The notes: generated from the sequence alone by a model not told the origin. DNA of 64,000 nt from Flavobacterium supellecticarium (GCF_004801375.1 NZ_SSNZ01000001.1:186001-250000); one strand, 5' to 3'; shown: positions 51,492 to 60,722, numbered from the stretch's first letter. Numbers and translations: made by a program.

Positions 51492-51526
51492 CACACCTGA
51501 CAGGTTTTTAAAACCTGTCAGGTGTG
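51492..51526. repeat. Interspersed palindromic repeat, copy 2
   Basis: CACACCTGACAGGTTTT / AAAACCTGTCAGGTGTG palindrome upstream of the lipoprotein gene; the cleanest copy of the family. Confidence 0.8.
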
Positions 51527-51572
51527 ATGAATTTAGTTTAAAATTTTCGTATTATAACAAACCTTGATCAAA

Positions 51573-51604
51573 TAAAAAACCGCAATCCGATTAGGTCTTG
51601 CGGT
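51573..51604 (-). terminator. Terminator of dnaN
   Basis: On the minus strand ACCGCAA...TTGCGGT stem followed by a T-run, 35 bases after the dnaN stop. Confidence 0.8.
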
Positions 51605-51638
51605 CTTTTGGTTATAAAGGGTTGGTTATAGCGTAAGA

Positions 51639-52757
51639 TTAGCTGTTTAACATTACCGGCATGACCAGCATGGTTACGGTTTCGCCTTCATCCAGTCCGT
51701 CTACCGGAGTTAAAATCCCGGCACGGTTTGGTAAAGACATTTCCAGCATAATTTCGTCCGATTGCAAGTTCGTCAACATTTCGGTTAGGAAACGGGAATT
51801 GAACCCGATTTGCATATCGTCGCCCTGATAATCACAGGTCAATCTTTCTTCTGCTTTGTTTGAGTAATCGATATCCTCAGCAGAGATGTTTAATTCCGCT
51901 CCGGCAATTTTTAATCGGATCTGGTGTGTGGTTTTATTGGCAAAAATCGCCACACGGCGTACAGAGCTTAAAAACTGGGTACGGTTCATTAATAATTTAT
52001 TCGGATTCTCTTTCGGGATAACCGCTTCATAATTCGGATATTTTCCATCAATTAAGCGACAGGTTAAAATATAATTGTCAAATGAGAACGTCGCATTCGA
52101 ATCGTTGTATTCAATTTTTACTTCTGCATCCGAAGCCGCCAAAATACCTTTTAAAATATTTAATGGTTTTTTAGGCATGATAAAATCGGCCACTTGCGAT
52201 GCTTTTACATCGGTTCGGGCATATTTTACCAATTTATGCGCATCAGTAGCTACAAAGATTAATCCTTCCGGTGAAAACTGGAAGAATACTCCCGACATTA
52301 CCGGACGTAAATCGTCGTTACCGGCTGCGAAAATGGTTTTACTTACTGCTGTTGCCAATACTTCTGCCGGAACCAAAGTCGAAGAAGGTTCTTCCAGAAC
52401 TACTGCTTTCGGGAATTCATCACCCGGAGCGTAGGCTAGCGCATATTTACCGGAGTTCGAACTGATCTCTACCGTATTGTTGTCTTCAACGGTAAAGGTT
52501 AGCGGTTGTTCCGGGAATGTTTTTAAAATTTCAAGTAAAAGTTTGGCCGGAACGGCTACGCTTCCCTGACTGGTAGAATCGATTTCCAATGTGGCCGACA
52601 TGGTTGTCTCCAAATCGGATGCCGATACTCTAAGTTGGTTATTGTCTAATTCAAATAAGAAATTATCTAAAATAGGTAAGGTATTGCTACTGTTGATAAC
52701 ACTACCTAAAACCTGTAATTGTTTTAATAAATATGAACTGGATACAATAAACTTCAT
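51639..52757 (-). CDS. dnaN: DNA polymerase III beta sliding clamp
   Basis: Ring-shaped processivity factor of the replisome. The 372 residues from MKFIVSSSYLLKQLQVLG show three repeats of the clamp fold, with EVEI-like GSVAVPAKLLLEILKTFPEQPLTF, GVFFQFSPEGLIFVATDAHKLVKY (the LVATDxHRL family motif) and the C-terminal TPVDGLDEGETVTMLVMPVML, which ends in the MPM-like hydrophobic hook. The upstream Met of a double Met is ignored. A -7 box lies at 52807-52814. No dnaA is near, common in Bacteroidota. Confidence 0.96.
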   Translation of the reverse strand: MKFIVSSSYLLKQLQVLGSVINSSNTLPILDNFLFELDNNQLRVSASDLETTMSATLEIDSTSQGSVAVPAKLLLEILKTFPEQPLTFTVEDNNTVEISSNSGKYALAYAPGDEFPKAVVLEEPSSTLVPAEVLATAVSKTIFAAGNDDLRPVMSGVFFQFSPEGLIFVATDAHKLVKYARTDVKASQVADFIMPKKPLNILKGILAASDAEVKIEYNDSNATFSFDNYILTCRLIDGKYPNYEAVIPKENPNKLLMNRTQFLSSVRRVAIFANKTTHQIRLKIAGAELNISAEDIDYSNKAEERLTCDYQGDDMQIGFNSRFLTEMLTNLQSDEIMLEMSLPNRAGILTPVDGLDEGETVTMLVMPVMLNS

Positions 52758-52806
52758 CATCTTTCTTTTTTAGGTTTGTAAAATTGGTATTACATTTTAC
52801 ATTTCA

Positions 52807-52814
52807 CAAATATA
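52807..52814 (-). promoter_or_regulatory. -7 box (TATATTTG) of dnaN
   Basis: The minus strand reads TATATTTG 50 bases before the dnaN start; no clear -33 TTG at the right distance. Confidence 0.5.
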
Positions 52815-52853
52815 TCGTAATCTGTCTAATGAAAAAACATTTTTTATTAACAA

Positions 52854-54539
52854 CTAGCGGGAATATTTTCTTTTTCTCAGGAAAGTGAACAATAGTCCAA
52901 ATAAGGCCAGTACAACTATTGGTAATCCGACAGTTAGAATCTGGGTGATCGTGTAGTTGTCGTACACTTTTTGTTTGTCCAGTAACGGCAAATCGACATC
53001 TTTACTTCTAATGTTAATAAGTCCGGTATCGTCCAGCAAATAATTCACACAGTTTAAAAGGAATTCTTTATTGCCATACAGGTTGTTCGTCCACTTGTCA
53101 TAACCCAGTTCCATAGGCTGAAAAGCCTGATCCAGTTGGTTTTTAATAATGTCGCCATCGGAAATCACAATCATTTTTCCGGCTTTTCCGGTAGTTTTAT
53201 ACGTACTGTCTTTAAACGGAAGTACACGGTTGTCGTACATCGACTGGAATTTTCCTTCCAACAACACCGATACCGGTATACGACCACCTCCGACATAGTC
53301 TTTTGGTCCGGTTTCTTCGGTAACCATATTCAGGCTAACTTCAACTGGCGTACCGATACTCTTCGAATATTGCGACGATTCCATCAAAATCGTTTTCTTA
53401 ATTCCATTTTTTAACGTGTCAATAGGGTTGGCAAATTCAAAACGCACCCCTTCGATGTTCTTTACAATCGGGTTTTGCGATTGCGGATAGATAAATGGCG
53501 AATATTTCCAGAAATATTGTTCGTATTGTGTCGCACTTCCGCGTTCGCCGGATGCCAGTTTTATCGGTGCTGCCTGTTCGTCTTTTACCAAAGCCGGGTT
53601 GATTCGGAATCCGTATTTAAAGAACATATCGTTTAGGTTCAGATCTCTTGGAAAGGCCAGAATCGATCCACTGTCGTTATACAGACTGTCCATTTCGGCC
53701 TGAACCGCATCGACCAACCATAATGTTTTTCCACCGTTAACGATAAACTGATCTAATACCTGTTTTTCTTCCTCGTTAAATTTCTCACTGGGTTTGGCAA
53801 TAATGGCCAGATCATATTTTTTAAGCGCTGCGGCTGTTTTTACCGGGTTTTTCGCTACAGAATCCAATGTAAAAGGTCCGATATAATAACTCTCGCGAAT
53901 GGTTTTTAGGAAATCGGCAATCTGTAATTCGTGTAATTCTCCGTTTCCTTTGATGATCGCGATTTTCTTTTCCTTGCTTTTTGAGATCTTATTAAAGGCA
54001 TCGGCAAAGGCATATTCCAAATGTTGTACCGAACTCACTACTTTTTCTTCGGTACTTGCACCCATCATGTTTTTAAGCAACTGTATTTTAGTGCTTTTGT
54101 CATTATAGGTCGCAATAGCCCAGGGAAAAACTACTTCCTGCGATTGTTTACCACGATCGTCTACCGTAATGCTGATAGGAGTCAGTCCGCGTTGGTATAA
54201 CATTTTCATGGTTGCTTCCCGTTCTTCTTCTTTTTCCAACGGATTTACAAACTGGAAAATGATATTGGAATTATAGGCTTTGTATTCTTCTAAAAGCTGT
54301 TTGGTTTCGGCTTGTAAGCGTTTGAATTCTCCCGGAAACTGTCCGTCCAGAAATACATCAATATACAATGGACTGTCGATGCTTTTAATGATCTCTAAAG
54401 AAGTTTCGGATAGCGTATAGCGTTTGTCCTGCGTTAAGTCGAAACGTTTGAAAAAATAGCTCCCGATAACGTTTACCGCAATCAGAGCAAGTAGGGTAAT
54501 CCCGAATTGTTTTAGGTTTTTCTTTTGCTGCGCTTTCAT
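52854..54539 (-). CDS. gldG: Gliding motility protein GldG
   Basis: Membrane-anchored partner of the GldA/GldF ABC transporter required for flavobacterial gliding. The 561 residues from MKAQQKKNLKQFGITLLALIAVN have an N-terminal helix (about 12-30), a large extracytoplasmic region (QVVFPWAIATYND, EKKIAIIKGNGELHELQIADFLKTIRESY, KYDLAIIAKPSEKFNEEEKQVLDQFIVNGG, typical of the ABC-type uncharacterized auxiliary family) and a C-terminal helix (TITQILTVGLPIVVLALFGLLFTF) before a basic tail. Start and the gldF stop overlap by one base (TAATG), confirming coupling. Confidence 0.94.
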   Translation of the reverse strand: MKAQQKKNLKQFGITLLALIAVNVIGSYFFKRFDLTQDKRYTLSETSLEIIKSIDSPLYIDVFLDGQFPGEFKRLQAETKQLLEEYKAYNSNIIFQFVNPLEKEEEREATMKMLYQRGLTPISITVDDRGKQSQEVVFPWAIATYNDKSTKIQLLKNMMGASTEEKVVSSVQHLEYAFADAFNKISKSKEKKIAIIKGNGELHELQIADFLKTIRESYYIGPFTLDSVAKNPVKTAAALKKYDLAIIAKPSEKFNEEEKQVLDQFIVNGGKTLWLVDAVQAEMDSLYNDSGSILAFPRDLNLNDMFFKYGFRINPALVKDEQAAPIKLASGERGSATQYEQYFWKYSPFIYPQSQNPIVKNIEGVRFEFANPIDTLKNGIKKTILMESSQYSKSIGTPVEVSLNMVTEETGPKDYVGGGRIPVSVLLEGKFQSMYDNRVLPFKDSTYKTTGKAGKMIVISDGDIIKNQLDQAFQPMELGYDKWTNNLYGNKEFLLNCVNYLLDDTGLINIRSKDVDLPLLDKQKVYDNYTITQILTVGLPIVVLALFGLLFTFLRKRKYSR

Positions 54540-55264
54540 TACCATTTTAAAGATTTAAGTTTATAAACCGTTGCCGACAAGAATAGTACGGTAACACTGA
54601 TAAAATAGATAATATCGCGGGTATCGATCACACCACGGCTCATACTTTTAAAATGGTAATCCATTCCAAAGCTGGCTACCGTATTTCCGAAAGAGCCCAT
54701 AAAACCGGACATTCCTTCGAAACCGAAATAGAAAACAAAACAAAGGAAAACGGCAATAATAAACGCTACAATCTGATTATCCGATAGGGTAGACGTAAAG
54801 ATTCCAATGGCCGTATAGGACGCGATCAGGAACAACAAACCAAAATAGGAACCTAAAGTACTTCCCATATCGATATTCCCTTCCGGGTTTCCAAATTTAG
54901 AAAGTACCACAACATAAATGATCGTTGGGATAATCGCAATTACAATTAGTAAAAAAGCACCCAGAAACTTACCGTTTACAATTTCCCGGATACTTAACGG
55001 TTTGGTTAGCATCAATTCGATGGTACCTTGCTTTTTTTCATCCGAAAAACTACGCATGGTAACGGCCGGAATCAGGAAAATAAGAATCCACGGGGATAGG
55101 GTGAAAAAGGGACTTAAATCGGCAAAACCGCTTTTCAGAATATTAAAGTCACCTTCAAATACCCAAAGGAACAGGCCGTTTAACAATAGAAAAATAGCGA
55201 TAACCAAATAACCTATCGGCGAACCGAAAAAGGATTTGATCTCTCTTAATAATAAGGCTTTCAT
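54539..55264 (-). CDS. gldF: Gliding motility ABC transporter permease GldF
   Basis: A 241-residue ABC-2-type permease with six membrane helices (for example IGYLVIAIFLLLNGLFLWVF, WILIFLIPAVTMRSF, IVAFIIAVFLCFVFYFGF). The segment ITMRSFSDEKKQGTIELMLTKPLSIREIVNGKFLGA is the conserved coupling region of the family. It is followed directly by gldG; the ATPase gldA is not in this window, as usual. It follows the ABM and SAM-hydrolase genes on the same strand with short gaps (21 and 27 bases), so it may be read from their promoter. Confidence 0.94.
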   Translation of the reverse strand: MKALLLREIKSFFGSPIGYLVIAIFLLLNGLFLWVFEGDFNILKSGFADLSPFFTLSPWILIFLIPAVTMRSFSDEKKQGTIELMLTKPLSIREIVNGKFLGAFLLIVIAIIPTIIYVVVLSKFGNPEGNIDMGSTLGSYFGLLFLIASYTAIGIFTSTLSDNQIVAFIIAVFLCFVFYFGFEGMSGFMGSFGNTVASFGMDYHFKSMSRGVIDTRDIIYFISVTVLFLSATVYKLKSLKW

Positions 55265-55285
55265 TTATTTTTTGTACGTTTTATT

Positions 55286-55582
55286 TTATTCCAGACTCAC
55301 CAGTTTATCCACGCTCCAGGCTTCGGGTTTGGCATTAAAAAATTGCTTTGTATACGCCCAAACTTCGATAAAAAGCTCCGATTTCCGGTAGTTTTCCAAA
55401 TCGGCTTCCGTTTCCCAATAACTATAGGTAAAGAAAACCGATGGGTTGTTTTTGTCCTGATAAAGCTCCAAAAAGCGATTACCGGGGAAGTTGCGTATAT
55501 TTTGCTTTACTTCATGAAAATTCGTTAAAAAAGCTTCAATTTTATCTTCATGGAAACTCATTTTTACGATGCGTACAAACAT
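55286..55582 (-). CDS. Antibiotic biosynthesis monooxygenase (ABM) family protein
   Basis: A 98-residue ferredoxin-like protein: VRIVKMSFHEDKIEAFLTNFHEVKQNIRNFPGNRFLELYQDKNNPSVFFTYSYWETEADLENYRKSELFIEVWAYTKQFF matches the ABM dimeric alpha-beta barrel. Members oxidize quinone-like or heme-like compounds without cofactor, but many have no known substrate. Conserved in front of gldF in flavobacteria; here 21 bases upstream of it and 27 bases after the SAM hydrolase. Confidence 0.85.
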   Translation of the reverse strand: MFVRIVKMSFHEDKIEAFLTNFHEVKQNIRNFPGNRFLELYQDKNNPSVFFTYSYWETEADLENYRKSELFIEVWAYTKQFFNAKPEAWSVDKLVSLE

Positions 55583-55609
55583 AAGGAATTATGAATTAAT
55601 TTTTGGAAT

Positions 55610-56443
55610 TTAAGATTTGAAAATTACAGTCACCCGATCGCGGAATTTCAGCCCCAATAAAGAGGTCGCCGAACCCACTGTAGACGGGTTACTTTTGTAG
55701 ATGGCAATTTCGAGAAAATCAGCTTCGTTAAACAGCGCCAGCTTTTCGCCTTCGTAGTCTTTTAAAACAAATTTCTCGGATACTTTAAAGTCGGAATAGT
55801 TCTGGTGGATGCTTTTAATGGTCTTGGTTCCGAAACGGATCTCAAAATTGCGCCCGCGTGCGGTTTCCTGAATCAATTTTCGGGAAATATTCGTAACACA
55901 GTTACCAAAATGATCAATATAAACTACGGCACCGTTAATCGCATTATAATCGGTGGTAACAGTTGCCTGAAGTTCGCTGATTTCTTTGATGCTGTTAATT
56001 TCCCGACCGATGACGTTCATCACACCGCCTTTTGCCAAATGACAGGCTACTTTTACAAAAACATCCATATCGGTTGCATTATCTGCTAAACGATCGTGTA
56101 TGTTGATCTCTACAATCTTTTGTGGTACGATTTTCTGCGTTAGGATACTCAAAATACCATTATCGGCACAGATAAAATAATGATCGTTCCATTGCATGGC
56201 AATATGCTTGTTTTCGAACGTACGCTCCGAATCGACTCCGATCAGGTGCACGGTTCCTTTCGGAAAGCTACTGTAGGCCGCATTGATAATATAGCTGGCT
56301 TCCGAGATGTTAAACAAATCGATATTGTGCGAAATGTCAATAATTTGCACATCAGGATGTTCCGTAATAATCTTACCCTTCAGCGAACCCACAAAGTGGT
56401 CCTTCAGCCCGAAGTCGGTAGTAAGCGTAATTATTGACATCAT
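55610..56443 (-). CDS. SAM hydroxide adenosyltransferase (DUF62/SAM hydrolase)
   Basis: A 277-residue cytoplasmic enzyme that hydrolyses S-adenosylmethionine to adenosine and methionine; related to fluorinases. The N-terminal ITLTTDFGLKDHFVGSLKG with the conserved Asp, GTVHLIGVDSERTF, FICADNGILSIL and AVVYIDHFGNCVTNI are family motifs. A second Met (56440) is an equal start. It is first of the minus-strand run ending with gldG and is divergent from phoH. Confidence 0.9.
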   Translation of the reverse strand: MMSIITLTTDFGLKDHFVGSLKGKIITEHPDVQIIDISHNIDLFNISEASYIINAAYSSFPKGTVHLIGVDSERTFENKHIAMQWNDHYFICADNGILSILTQKIVPQKIVEINIHDRLADNATDMDVFVKVACHLAKGGVMNVIGREINSIKEISELQATVTTDYNAINGAVVYIDHFGNCVTNISRKLIQETARGRNFEIRFGTKTIKSIHQNYSDFKVSEKFVLKDYEGEKLALFNEADFLEIAIYKSNPSTVGSATSLLGLKFRDRVTVIFKS

Positions 56444-56483
56444 TTTGTTTATAACTATTAAGGGAACTTTCTTTAAAAATTGC

Positions 56484-56491
56484 TAGATTTG
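56484..56491 (+). promoter_or_regulatory. -7 box (TAGATTTG) of phoH
   Basis: TAGATTTG, matching TAnnTTTG, about 45 bases before the phoH start; -33 element not clear. Confidence 0.5.
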
Positions 56492-56536
56492 AGATATGCA
56501 AAGCTAACTTATTTTTTTAATTAAATCCCGTTGCTT

Positions 56537-57487
56537 TTGAACGAAAGAACCATCGAATTGACAGACATCACCCCTAAAGAATTCTGGGGAGCTCAGGATG
56601 CTCATCTTGAGATAATTAAAAAATTATACCCAAAATTAAAAATTGTAGCCCGTGGCACGCTGTTGAAAGCCTACGGAGAAAAGGAAATTTTGGATGAGTT
56701 TGAAGTGCGGTTCCATAGATTGATGAATCATTTTTCGCGGTATAATTCTATCGACGATAATGTGATCGAACGCATTGTACAGACCAACAGTCAGGACGAA
56801 CAAAAAATGGCCGATCACGATAAGATTCTGGTACACGGTATTGGAGGAAAACTGATCAAAGCCTTAACACCCAATCAGCAAAAACTGGTCGATTTCACGA
56901 TGAAAAACGATATGGTTTTTGCAGTAGGACCAGCCGGAACCGGGAAAACCTATACCGGAGTTGCATTAGCAGTTAAAGCATTGAAAGAAAAGCAGGTAAA
57001 GCGGATTATCTTAACCCGTCCTGCAGTAGAAGCCGGCGAGAATTTAGGCTTCCTTCCGGGCGATATGAAAGAAAAACTGGACCCGTATATGCAACCGTTA
57101 TACGACGCCTTGCGCGATATGTTGCCTCCGCAAACGCTGGAAGATTATCTCCTGAAAGGAGTTATCCAGATTGCACCATTGGCATTTATGCGTGGCCGTA
57201 CGTTGGACAATGCCTTTGTTATTCTGGATGAAGCCCAAAATACGACGCATTCGCAAATGAAAATGTTCCTGACGCGTATGGGACGTAATGCCAAGTTTAT
57301 TATTACCGGAGATCCGGGTCAGGTCGATTTGCCGCGACGAACCATTTCCGGACTTAAAGAAGCCTTATTGATTTTAAAAGACGTAGAAGGAGTTGGTATT
57401 TTATATCTGGACGATAAGGATATTGTGCGCCACCGACTGGTTAAGAAAATCATTGATGCCTATAAGAGTATCGAAAATCACGATTAA
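56537..57487 (+). CDS. phoH: PhoH-family ATPase
   Basis: A 317-residue protein starting at a TTG (LNERTIELTD), with another TTG two codons upstream; no ATG is available before conserved sequence. The N-terminal KH-like part (GAQDAHLEIIKKLYPKLKIVARGTLLKAYGE) precedes the P-loop domain: Walker A VGPAGTGKTYTGVAL near 137, AFMRGRTLDNAFVILDEAQN (Walker B) near 227 and FIITGDPGQVDLPR. Associated with RNA metabolism in known members. A diverged copy of its last 157 bases lies downstream at 58484-58638. Confidence 0.93.
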   Translation: MNERTIELTDITPKEFWGAQDAHLEIIKKLYPKLKIVARGTLLKAYGEKEILDEFEVRFHRLMNHFSRYNSIDDNVIERIVQTNSQDEQKMADHDKILVHGIGGKLIKALTPNQQKLVDFTMKNDMVFAVGPAGTGKTYTGVALAVKALKEKQVKRIILTRPAVEAGENLGFLPGDMKEKLDPYMQPLYDALRDMLPPQTLEDYLLKGVIQIAPLAFMRGRTLDNAFVILDEAQNTTHSQMKMFLTRMGRNAKFIITGDPGQVDLPRRTISGLKEALLILKDVEGVGILYLDDKDIVRHRLVKKIIDAYKSIENHD

Positions 57488-57534
57488 AATTTAAAGGATT
57501 ACATACCGGCTTAAACCGGCTTGATTAAAAAATT

Positions 57535-57563
57535 AGCTCTCCTGATAATGGGAGGGCTTTTTT
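57535..57563 (+). terminator. Terminator after phoH
   Basis: AGCTCTCC-N7-GGGAGGGCT, one bulge each side, followed by T-run. Confidence 0.8.
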
Positions 57564-57729
57564 ATTTACATTTCGCGAATATCTTTATGTTTGTCAAATA
57601 CTATGTATTTAAAATAAACTCAAAATTCAGGTAAAAAAAACAGGATAAAATTTTCATCTTATCCTGTGCAATCTTATAGTGAAGACTTAATTTCGTACAT
57701 AATTATTCACATAAATACGTTTTCAAAAA

Positions 57730-58335
57730 TTACGGGTTTAATGGTACCTTAAGTTCTTCCATATCACTTCCTCTGTACAGGGTTAAATAAGCTTTAGATA
57801 GATCTGCATCTTTAGGGATTACGAAATAAAATACTCTTTCAGTTTTCTCTCCTTTTTTCAAAACCAGACTATTGCTTGTATCAACACTTACAGCGTTAGG
57901 ATTTGCTTTGTAAAATTCGGGTTTAAAAGAAGTAAACTTTTGTATTTCTTCTGCTTTATCATCTATATGAATAGAAAAACTTGTATTCATCCCAGAAAAC
58001 CTTCCATCACAAAGAAGACTCTCAAGGCCAATGTTTACCGCTAATAATTGTTCGTCTGCAGTTGGCGCACGATGTTCGATATCTGTTTCAGCGAATTTAG
58101 CATTTGTAGTATAACTTACTATAGTATATTTTTCTTTTGTATGACTTCCTGTTTGAAATTGCTTATCATAAGTATTCTCACTTTCATCTATAAAAGAAGT
58201 ACCCGATACAGTTGTTTTTGGCTCTGGTCTTACGATGTTAGTGGTGGTTTCTTTTGGTTGTTCCTCAGTTTGTTCTTTTTTACAAGATGTCAGGGTCAGT
58301 GCACTTGCTAAAATTAAAATGCTAATTTTTTTCAT
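57730..58335 (-). CDS. Hypothetical lipoprotein inserted between phoH and purC
   Basis: A 201-residue lipoprotein (signal KKISILILASALTLTSCKKEQ, lipid Cys18) with an acidic linker and a beta-rich domain related to DUF4352-type ligand domains (ENTYDKQFQTGSHTKEKYTIVSYTTNAKFAE...LLAVNIGLESL; FYFVIPKDADLSKAYLTLYRGSD). Substrate unknown. It breaks the usual phoH-purC adjacency and is flanked by phoH and a relic of the phoH 3' end, so it appears to have arrived as part of a replacement or insertion. Confidence 0.72.
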   Translation of the reverse strand: MKKISILILASALTLTSCKKEQTEEQPKETTTNIVRPEPKTTVSGTSFIDESENTYDKQFQTGSHTKEKYTIVSYTTNAKFAETDIEHRAPTADEQLLAVNIGLESLLCDGRFSGMNTSFSIHIDDKAEEIQKFTSFKPEFYKANPNAVSVDTSNSLVLKKGEKTERVFYFVIPKDADLSKAYLTLYRGSDMEELKVPLNP

Positions 58336-58483
58336 AATTTAAAATGGTGTTAATGTTATGATTAAGACGCTAAAATAAAATATTAATTGTTGCTAACCTA
58401 AGAAAATTCTTAAAATTCTGATGATTATTATTAATTGAAGTACACTAATTTTAGCAGATAGAGGTCAAAACATTAAAATTCAA
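58336..58483. other. Upstream region of the lipoprotein gene
   Basis: AT-rich, no open frame and no clear Bacteroidota promoter pair for the lipoprotein gene. The whole gap to purC also contains the phoH relic, a terminator and the purC promoter. Confidence 0.4.
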
Positions 58484-58638
58484 ACGAACCATTTCCGGAC
58501 TAAAAGAAGTCTTATTGATTTTAAAAGACGGAAGGCGGTGGTATTTTATATCTGGACGGAAAAGATATGGTTTACCTCTGGGTGGTTAAGAAAACCATTG
58601 CTGCTATGTGAGTATTGAAAATCACGATTAAAATTTAT
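58484..58638 (+). pseudogene. Relic of the phoH 3' end
   Basis: About 155 bases align with phoH 57337-57493: both begin ACGAACCATTTCCGGACT and both end AAAATCACGATTAAAATTTA, with base changes and small indels between. Reading is broken by frameshifts and there is an early stop (CTATGTGAG). It is followed by the terminator at 58642 and purC, the normal neighbour of phoH. Confidence 0.88.
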
Positions 58639-58641
58639 ACC

Positions 58642-58672
58642 AACCAGCCTTTACGAAAGGGTGGTTTTTTTT
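58642..58672 (+). terminator. Terminator before purC, probably the ancestral phoH terminator
   Basis: AACCAGCCTTT-ACG-AAAGGGTGGTT with one mismatch, then T-run, directly after the phoH relic. Confidence 0.75.
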
Positions 58673-58701
58673 GGTAGCAGTAGGGTTTTTAATTACTTTT
58701 G
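58671..58701 (+). promoter_or_regulatory. purC promoter (TTG-N20-TACTTTTG)
   Basis: TTG at 58671-58673 and TACTTTTG at 58694-58701, 20 bases apart, 31 bases before the ATG at 58733. Confidence 0.8.
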
Positions 58702-58732
58702 CACCTTTATAACAACTAACTACAAGCGTTCT

Positions 58733-59680
58733 ATGAACACAATCACAACAACTAATTTCAACTTCCCGGGTCAGAAATCCGTATACCGCGGTAAAGTACG
58801 GGAAGTGTACAATATCAATGACGAACTATTGGTAATGGTGGCTACCGACCGCCTATCGGCTTTTGATGTCGTAATGCCAAAAGGAATTCCTTACAAAGGT
58901 CAGATTCTTAACCAGATTGCAACGAAATTCATGCAGTTAACGGCCGATATCGTGCCGAACTGGTTAATCGCGACTCCAGATCCCAATGTTGCCGTAGGAC
59001 ATTTATGTGATCCATTTAAAGTAGAAATGGTTATCAGAGGCTATCTATCCGGACATGCGGCACGCGAATATGCTTTAGGAAAGCGTATGCTTTGTGGTGT
59101 AGCACTTGCGGAAGGTTTAAAAGAAAACGACAAATTCCCGGAACCGATCATCACACCATCGACTAAAGCAGACAATGGGGAACATGACGAAGACATATCA
59201 CGTGAAGATATCCTGGCAAAAGGAATTGTTTCGGAAGAAGATTATCTTGTTTTAGAAAAATACACCCGCGCTTTATTCCAGAGAGGAACCGAGATCGCGG
59301 CCAGCAAAGGGTTGATTTTGGTAGATACCAAATATGAATTTGGAAAAACAAAAGACGGAAAAATCGTTTTGATCGACGAAATCCACACACCGGATTCGTC
59401 CCGTTATTTCTATGCTGATGGCTATCAGGAGCGTCAGGATAACAACGAAGCGCAAAAACAATTGTCGAAAGAATTTGTACGCCAATGGTTAATCGCGAAT
59501 GGTTTTCAAGGGAAAGACGGACAACAGATTCCGGAAATGACCGACGAATATATTGCAACCGTTTCTGATCGTTATATCGAATTATACGAAAACATTTTAG
59601 GCGAATCGTTTGTAAAAGCCGACATTTCGAATATCGACGCGCGCATCGAAAAAAATGTGTTAGCGTTTTTAAGCAAATAA
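58733..59680 (+). CDS. purC: SAICAR synthetase (purine biosynthesis)
   Basis: Catalyses ATP-dependent coupling of CAIR and aspartate in IMP synthesis. The 315 residues start at the ATG at 58733 ([27 protein letters not shown]); the family motifs [39 protein letters not shown] (SAICAR signature), and [32 protein letters not shown] are all intact. It has its own consensus promoter and terminator. The length matches the longer, yeast-like version found in Bacteroidota. Confidence 0.96.
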   Translation: MNTITTTNFNFPGQKSVYRGKVREVYNINDELLVMVATDRLSAFDVVMPKGIPYKGQILNQIATKFMQLTADIVPNWLIATPDPNVAVGHLCDPFKVEMVIRGYLSGHAAREYALGKRMLCGVALAEGLKENDKFPEPIITPSTKADNGEHDEDISREDILAKGIVSEEDYLVLEKYTRALFQRGTEIAASKGLILVDTKYEFGKTKDGKIVLIDEIHTPDSSRYFYADGYQERQDNNEAQKQLSKEFVRQWLIANGFQGKDGQQIPEMTDEYIATVSDRYIELYENILGESFVKADISNIDARIEKNVLAFLSK

Positions 59681-59704
59681 GATTTTTAAATCAAAATAGA
59701 ATAG

Positions 59705-59733
59705 AGGGCCGTTATTAAACGGTCCTTTTTTTT
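59705..59733 (+). terminator. Terminator of purC
   Basis: GGGCCGTT-ATTA-AACGGTCC followed by eight T. Confidence 0.85.
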
Positions 59734-59739
59734 CTTCTA

Positions 59740-59772
59740 TACCTGACAGGTTTCCAAAACCTGTCGGATGTA
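59740..59772. repeat. Interspersed palindromic repeat, copy 3
   Basis: TACCTGACAGGTTT...AAAACCTGTCGGATGTA, a slightly decayed palindrome just after the purC terminator. Confidence 0.7.
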
Positions 59773-60065
59773 GAGGCTAAGAGTGGACATTTTACGACCT
59801 GTTTTGTGTTAAAATCGTATAAAAAACCGACTTTTTCCAGCAATGTCTGATATTGTCTTATTGTTGTCCTTTTTAAATGATAAAAATTTTGATTATCAAT
59901 ATGTTATATTCTTTTTTGTAACGTTATAATTGCAAAAAAAAGGGTAAAAGAGCATAAATTCGTTGCTATAGGGAATTTTTTGTAAGTATTTCATTGTTAG
60001 CTATTTAGTTGATCATATTGTCCGTTTTTGTCCTATCGCAGCGTTCTGTTTTTAATTACATTAGC
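59773..60065. other. AT-rich spacer between purC and the XRE gene
   Basis: Part of a 559-base gap. No coding frame is visible. ATTGTCCGTTTT occurs at 60017-60028 and again at 60160-60171, possibly operator half-sites for the XRE regulator that follows; weak. Confidence 0.3.
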
Positions 60066-60130
60066 TCCTGAGATCTGATAGGTTTTTCAGCACGATAACA
60101 TTTTAGTGCTACAAAACCTGTCAGGTGTAC
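60066..60130. repeat. Interspersed palindromic repeat, copy 4 (expanded)
   Basis: The arms TCTGATAGGTTTT and AAAACCTGTCAGGTGTA are separated by an inserted hairpin AGCAC...GTGCT, so this copy is a nested cruciform-like structure. Confidence 0.6.
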
Positions 60131-60239
60131 TCAAGCAGTATTGGCCTATTAGTGGCTTTATTGTCCGTTTTGAATGGGAATAAAAACGTGTTTTTTAGTG
60201 TAAATTGCTATATGCCAATTCACTAAAATCAATATTGTT

Positions 60240-60722
60240 ATGTCACATTTCGATACATCTGATAAAAAAATACACCAGGGAAGGAATATCAAACGTTTTC
60301 GGGAAATGTTAGGGATCAAACAAGAAGGCTTGGCTTATGACCTTGGTGAAGAGTGGAACCAAAAAAGAGTATCCTTACTGGAGCAAAAAGAAACTATTGA
60401 TACCGATATACTGGAACAGGTAGCCGCAATATTTAAAATACCTGTAGCAGCTATCGAAAATCTTGACGACGATATGGCAATACATATTATTACCAATACA
60501 TTTAATATTGAAAAAAACGATGGTTGTGTAGGAGGTAATGGAGACTTAAATTCAAGTCCGTTTACGACCAATCCGATAGAGGAGATCAGGCAATTGCATC
60601 AGGAAAAAATAGTGTTGTACGAGCGGATGTTAAGGGAGAAGGACGAAATGATCGCCCGATTGGATCAGTTAATTCAGGAGAATAGTGCTCCTAAAAACAG
60701 GATTAATTCTAAACATCTGTAG
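60240..60722 (+). CDS. XRE-family HTH regulator with C-terminal coiled coil
   Basis: A 160-residue protein. Residues 12-72 form a Cro/CI-type HTH (GRNIKRFREMLGIKQEGLAYDLGEEWNQKRVSLLEQKETID), and residues 118-150 a heptad-rich helix (EIRQLHQEKIVLYERMLREKDEMIARLDQLIQ). The middle IHIITNTFNIEKNDGCVGGNG segment is typical of a flavobacterial group of solitary regulators. It has the same layout as the element's 30071 regulator. Targets are unknown; a duplicated ATTGTCCGTTTT upstream may be autoregulatory. Confidence 0.85.
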   Translation: MSHFDTSDKKIHQGRNIKRFREMLGIKQEGLAYDLGEEWNQKRVSLLEQKETIDTDILEQVAAIFKIPVAAIENLDDDMAIHIITNTFNIEKNDGCVGGNGDLNSSPFTTNPIEEIRQLHQEKIVLYERMLREKDEMIARLDQLIQENSAPKNRINSKHL

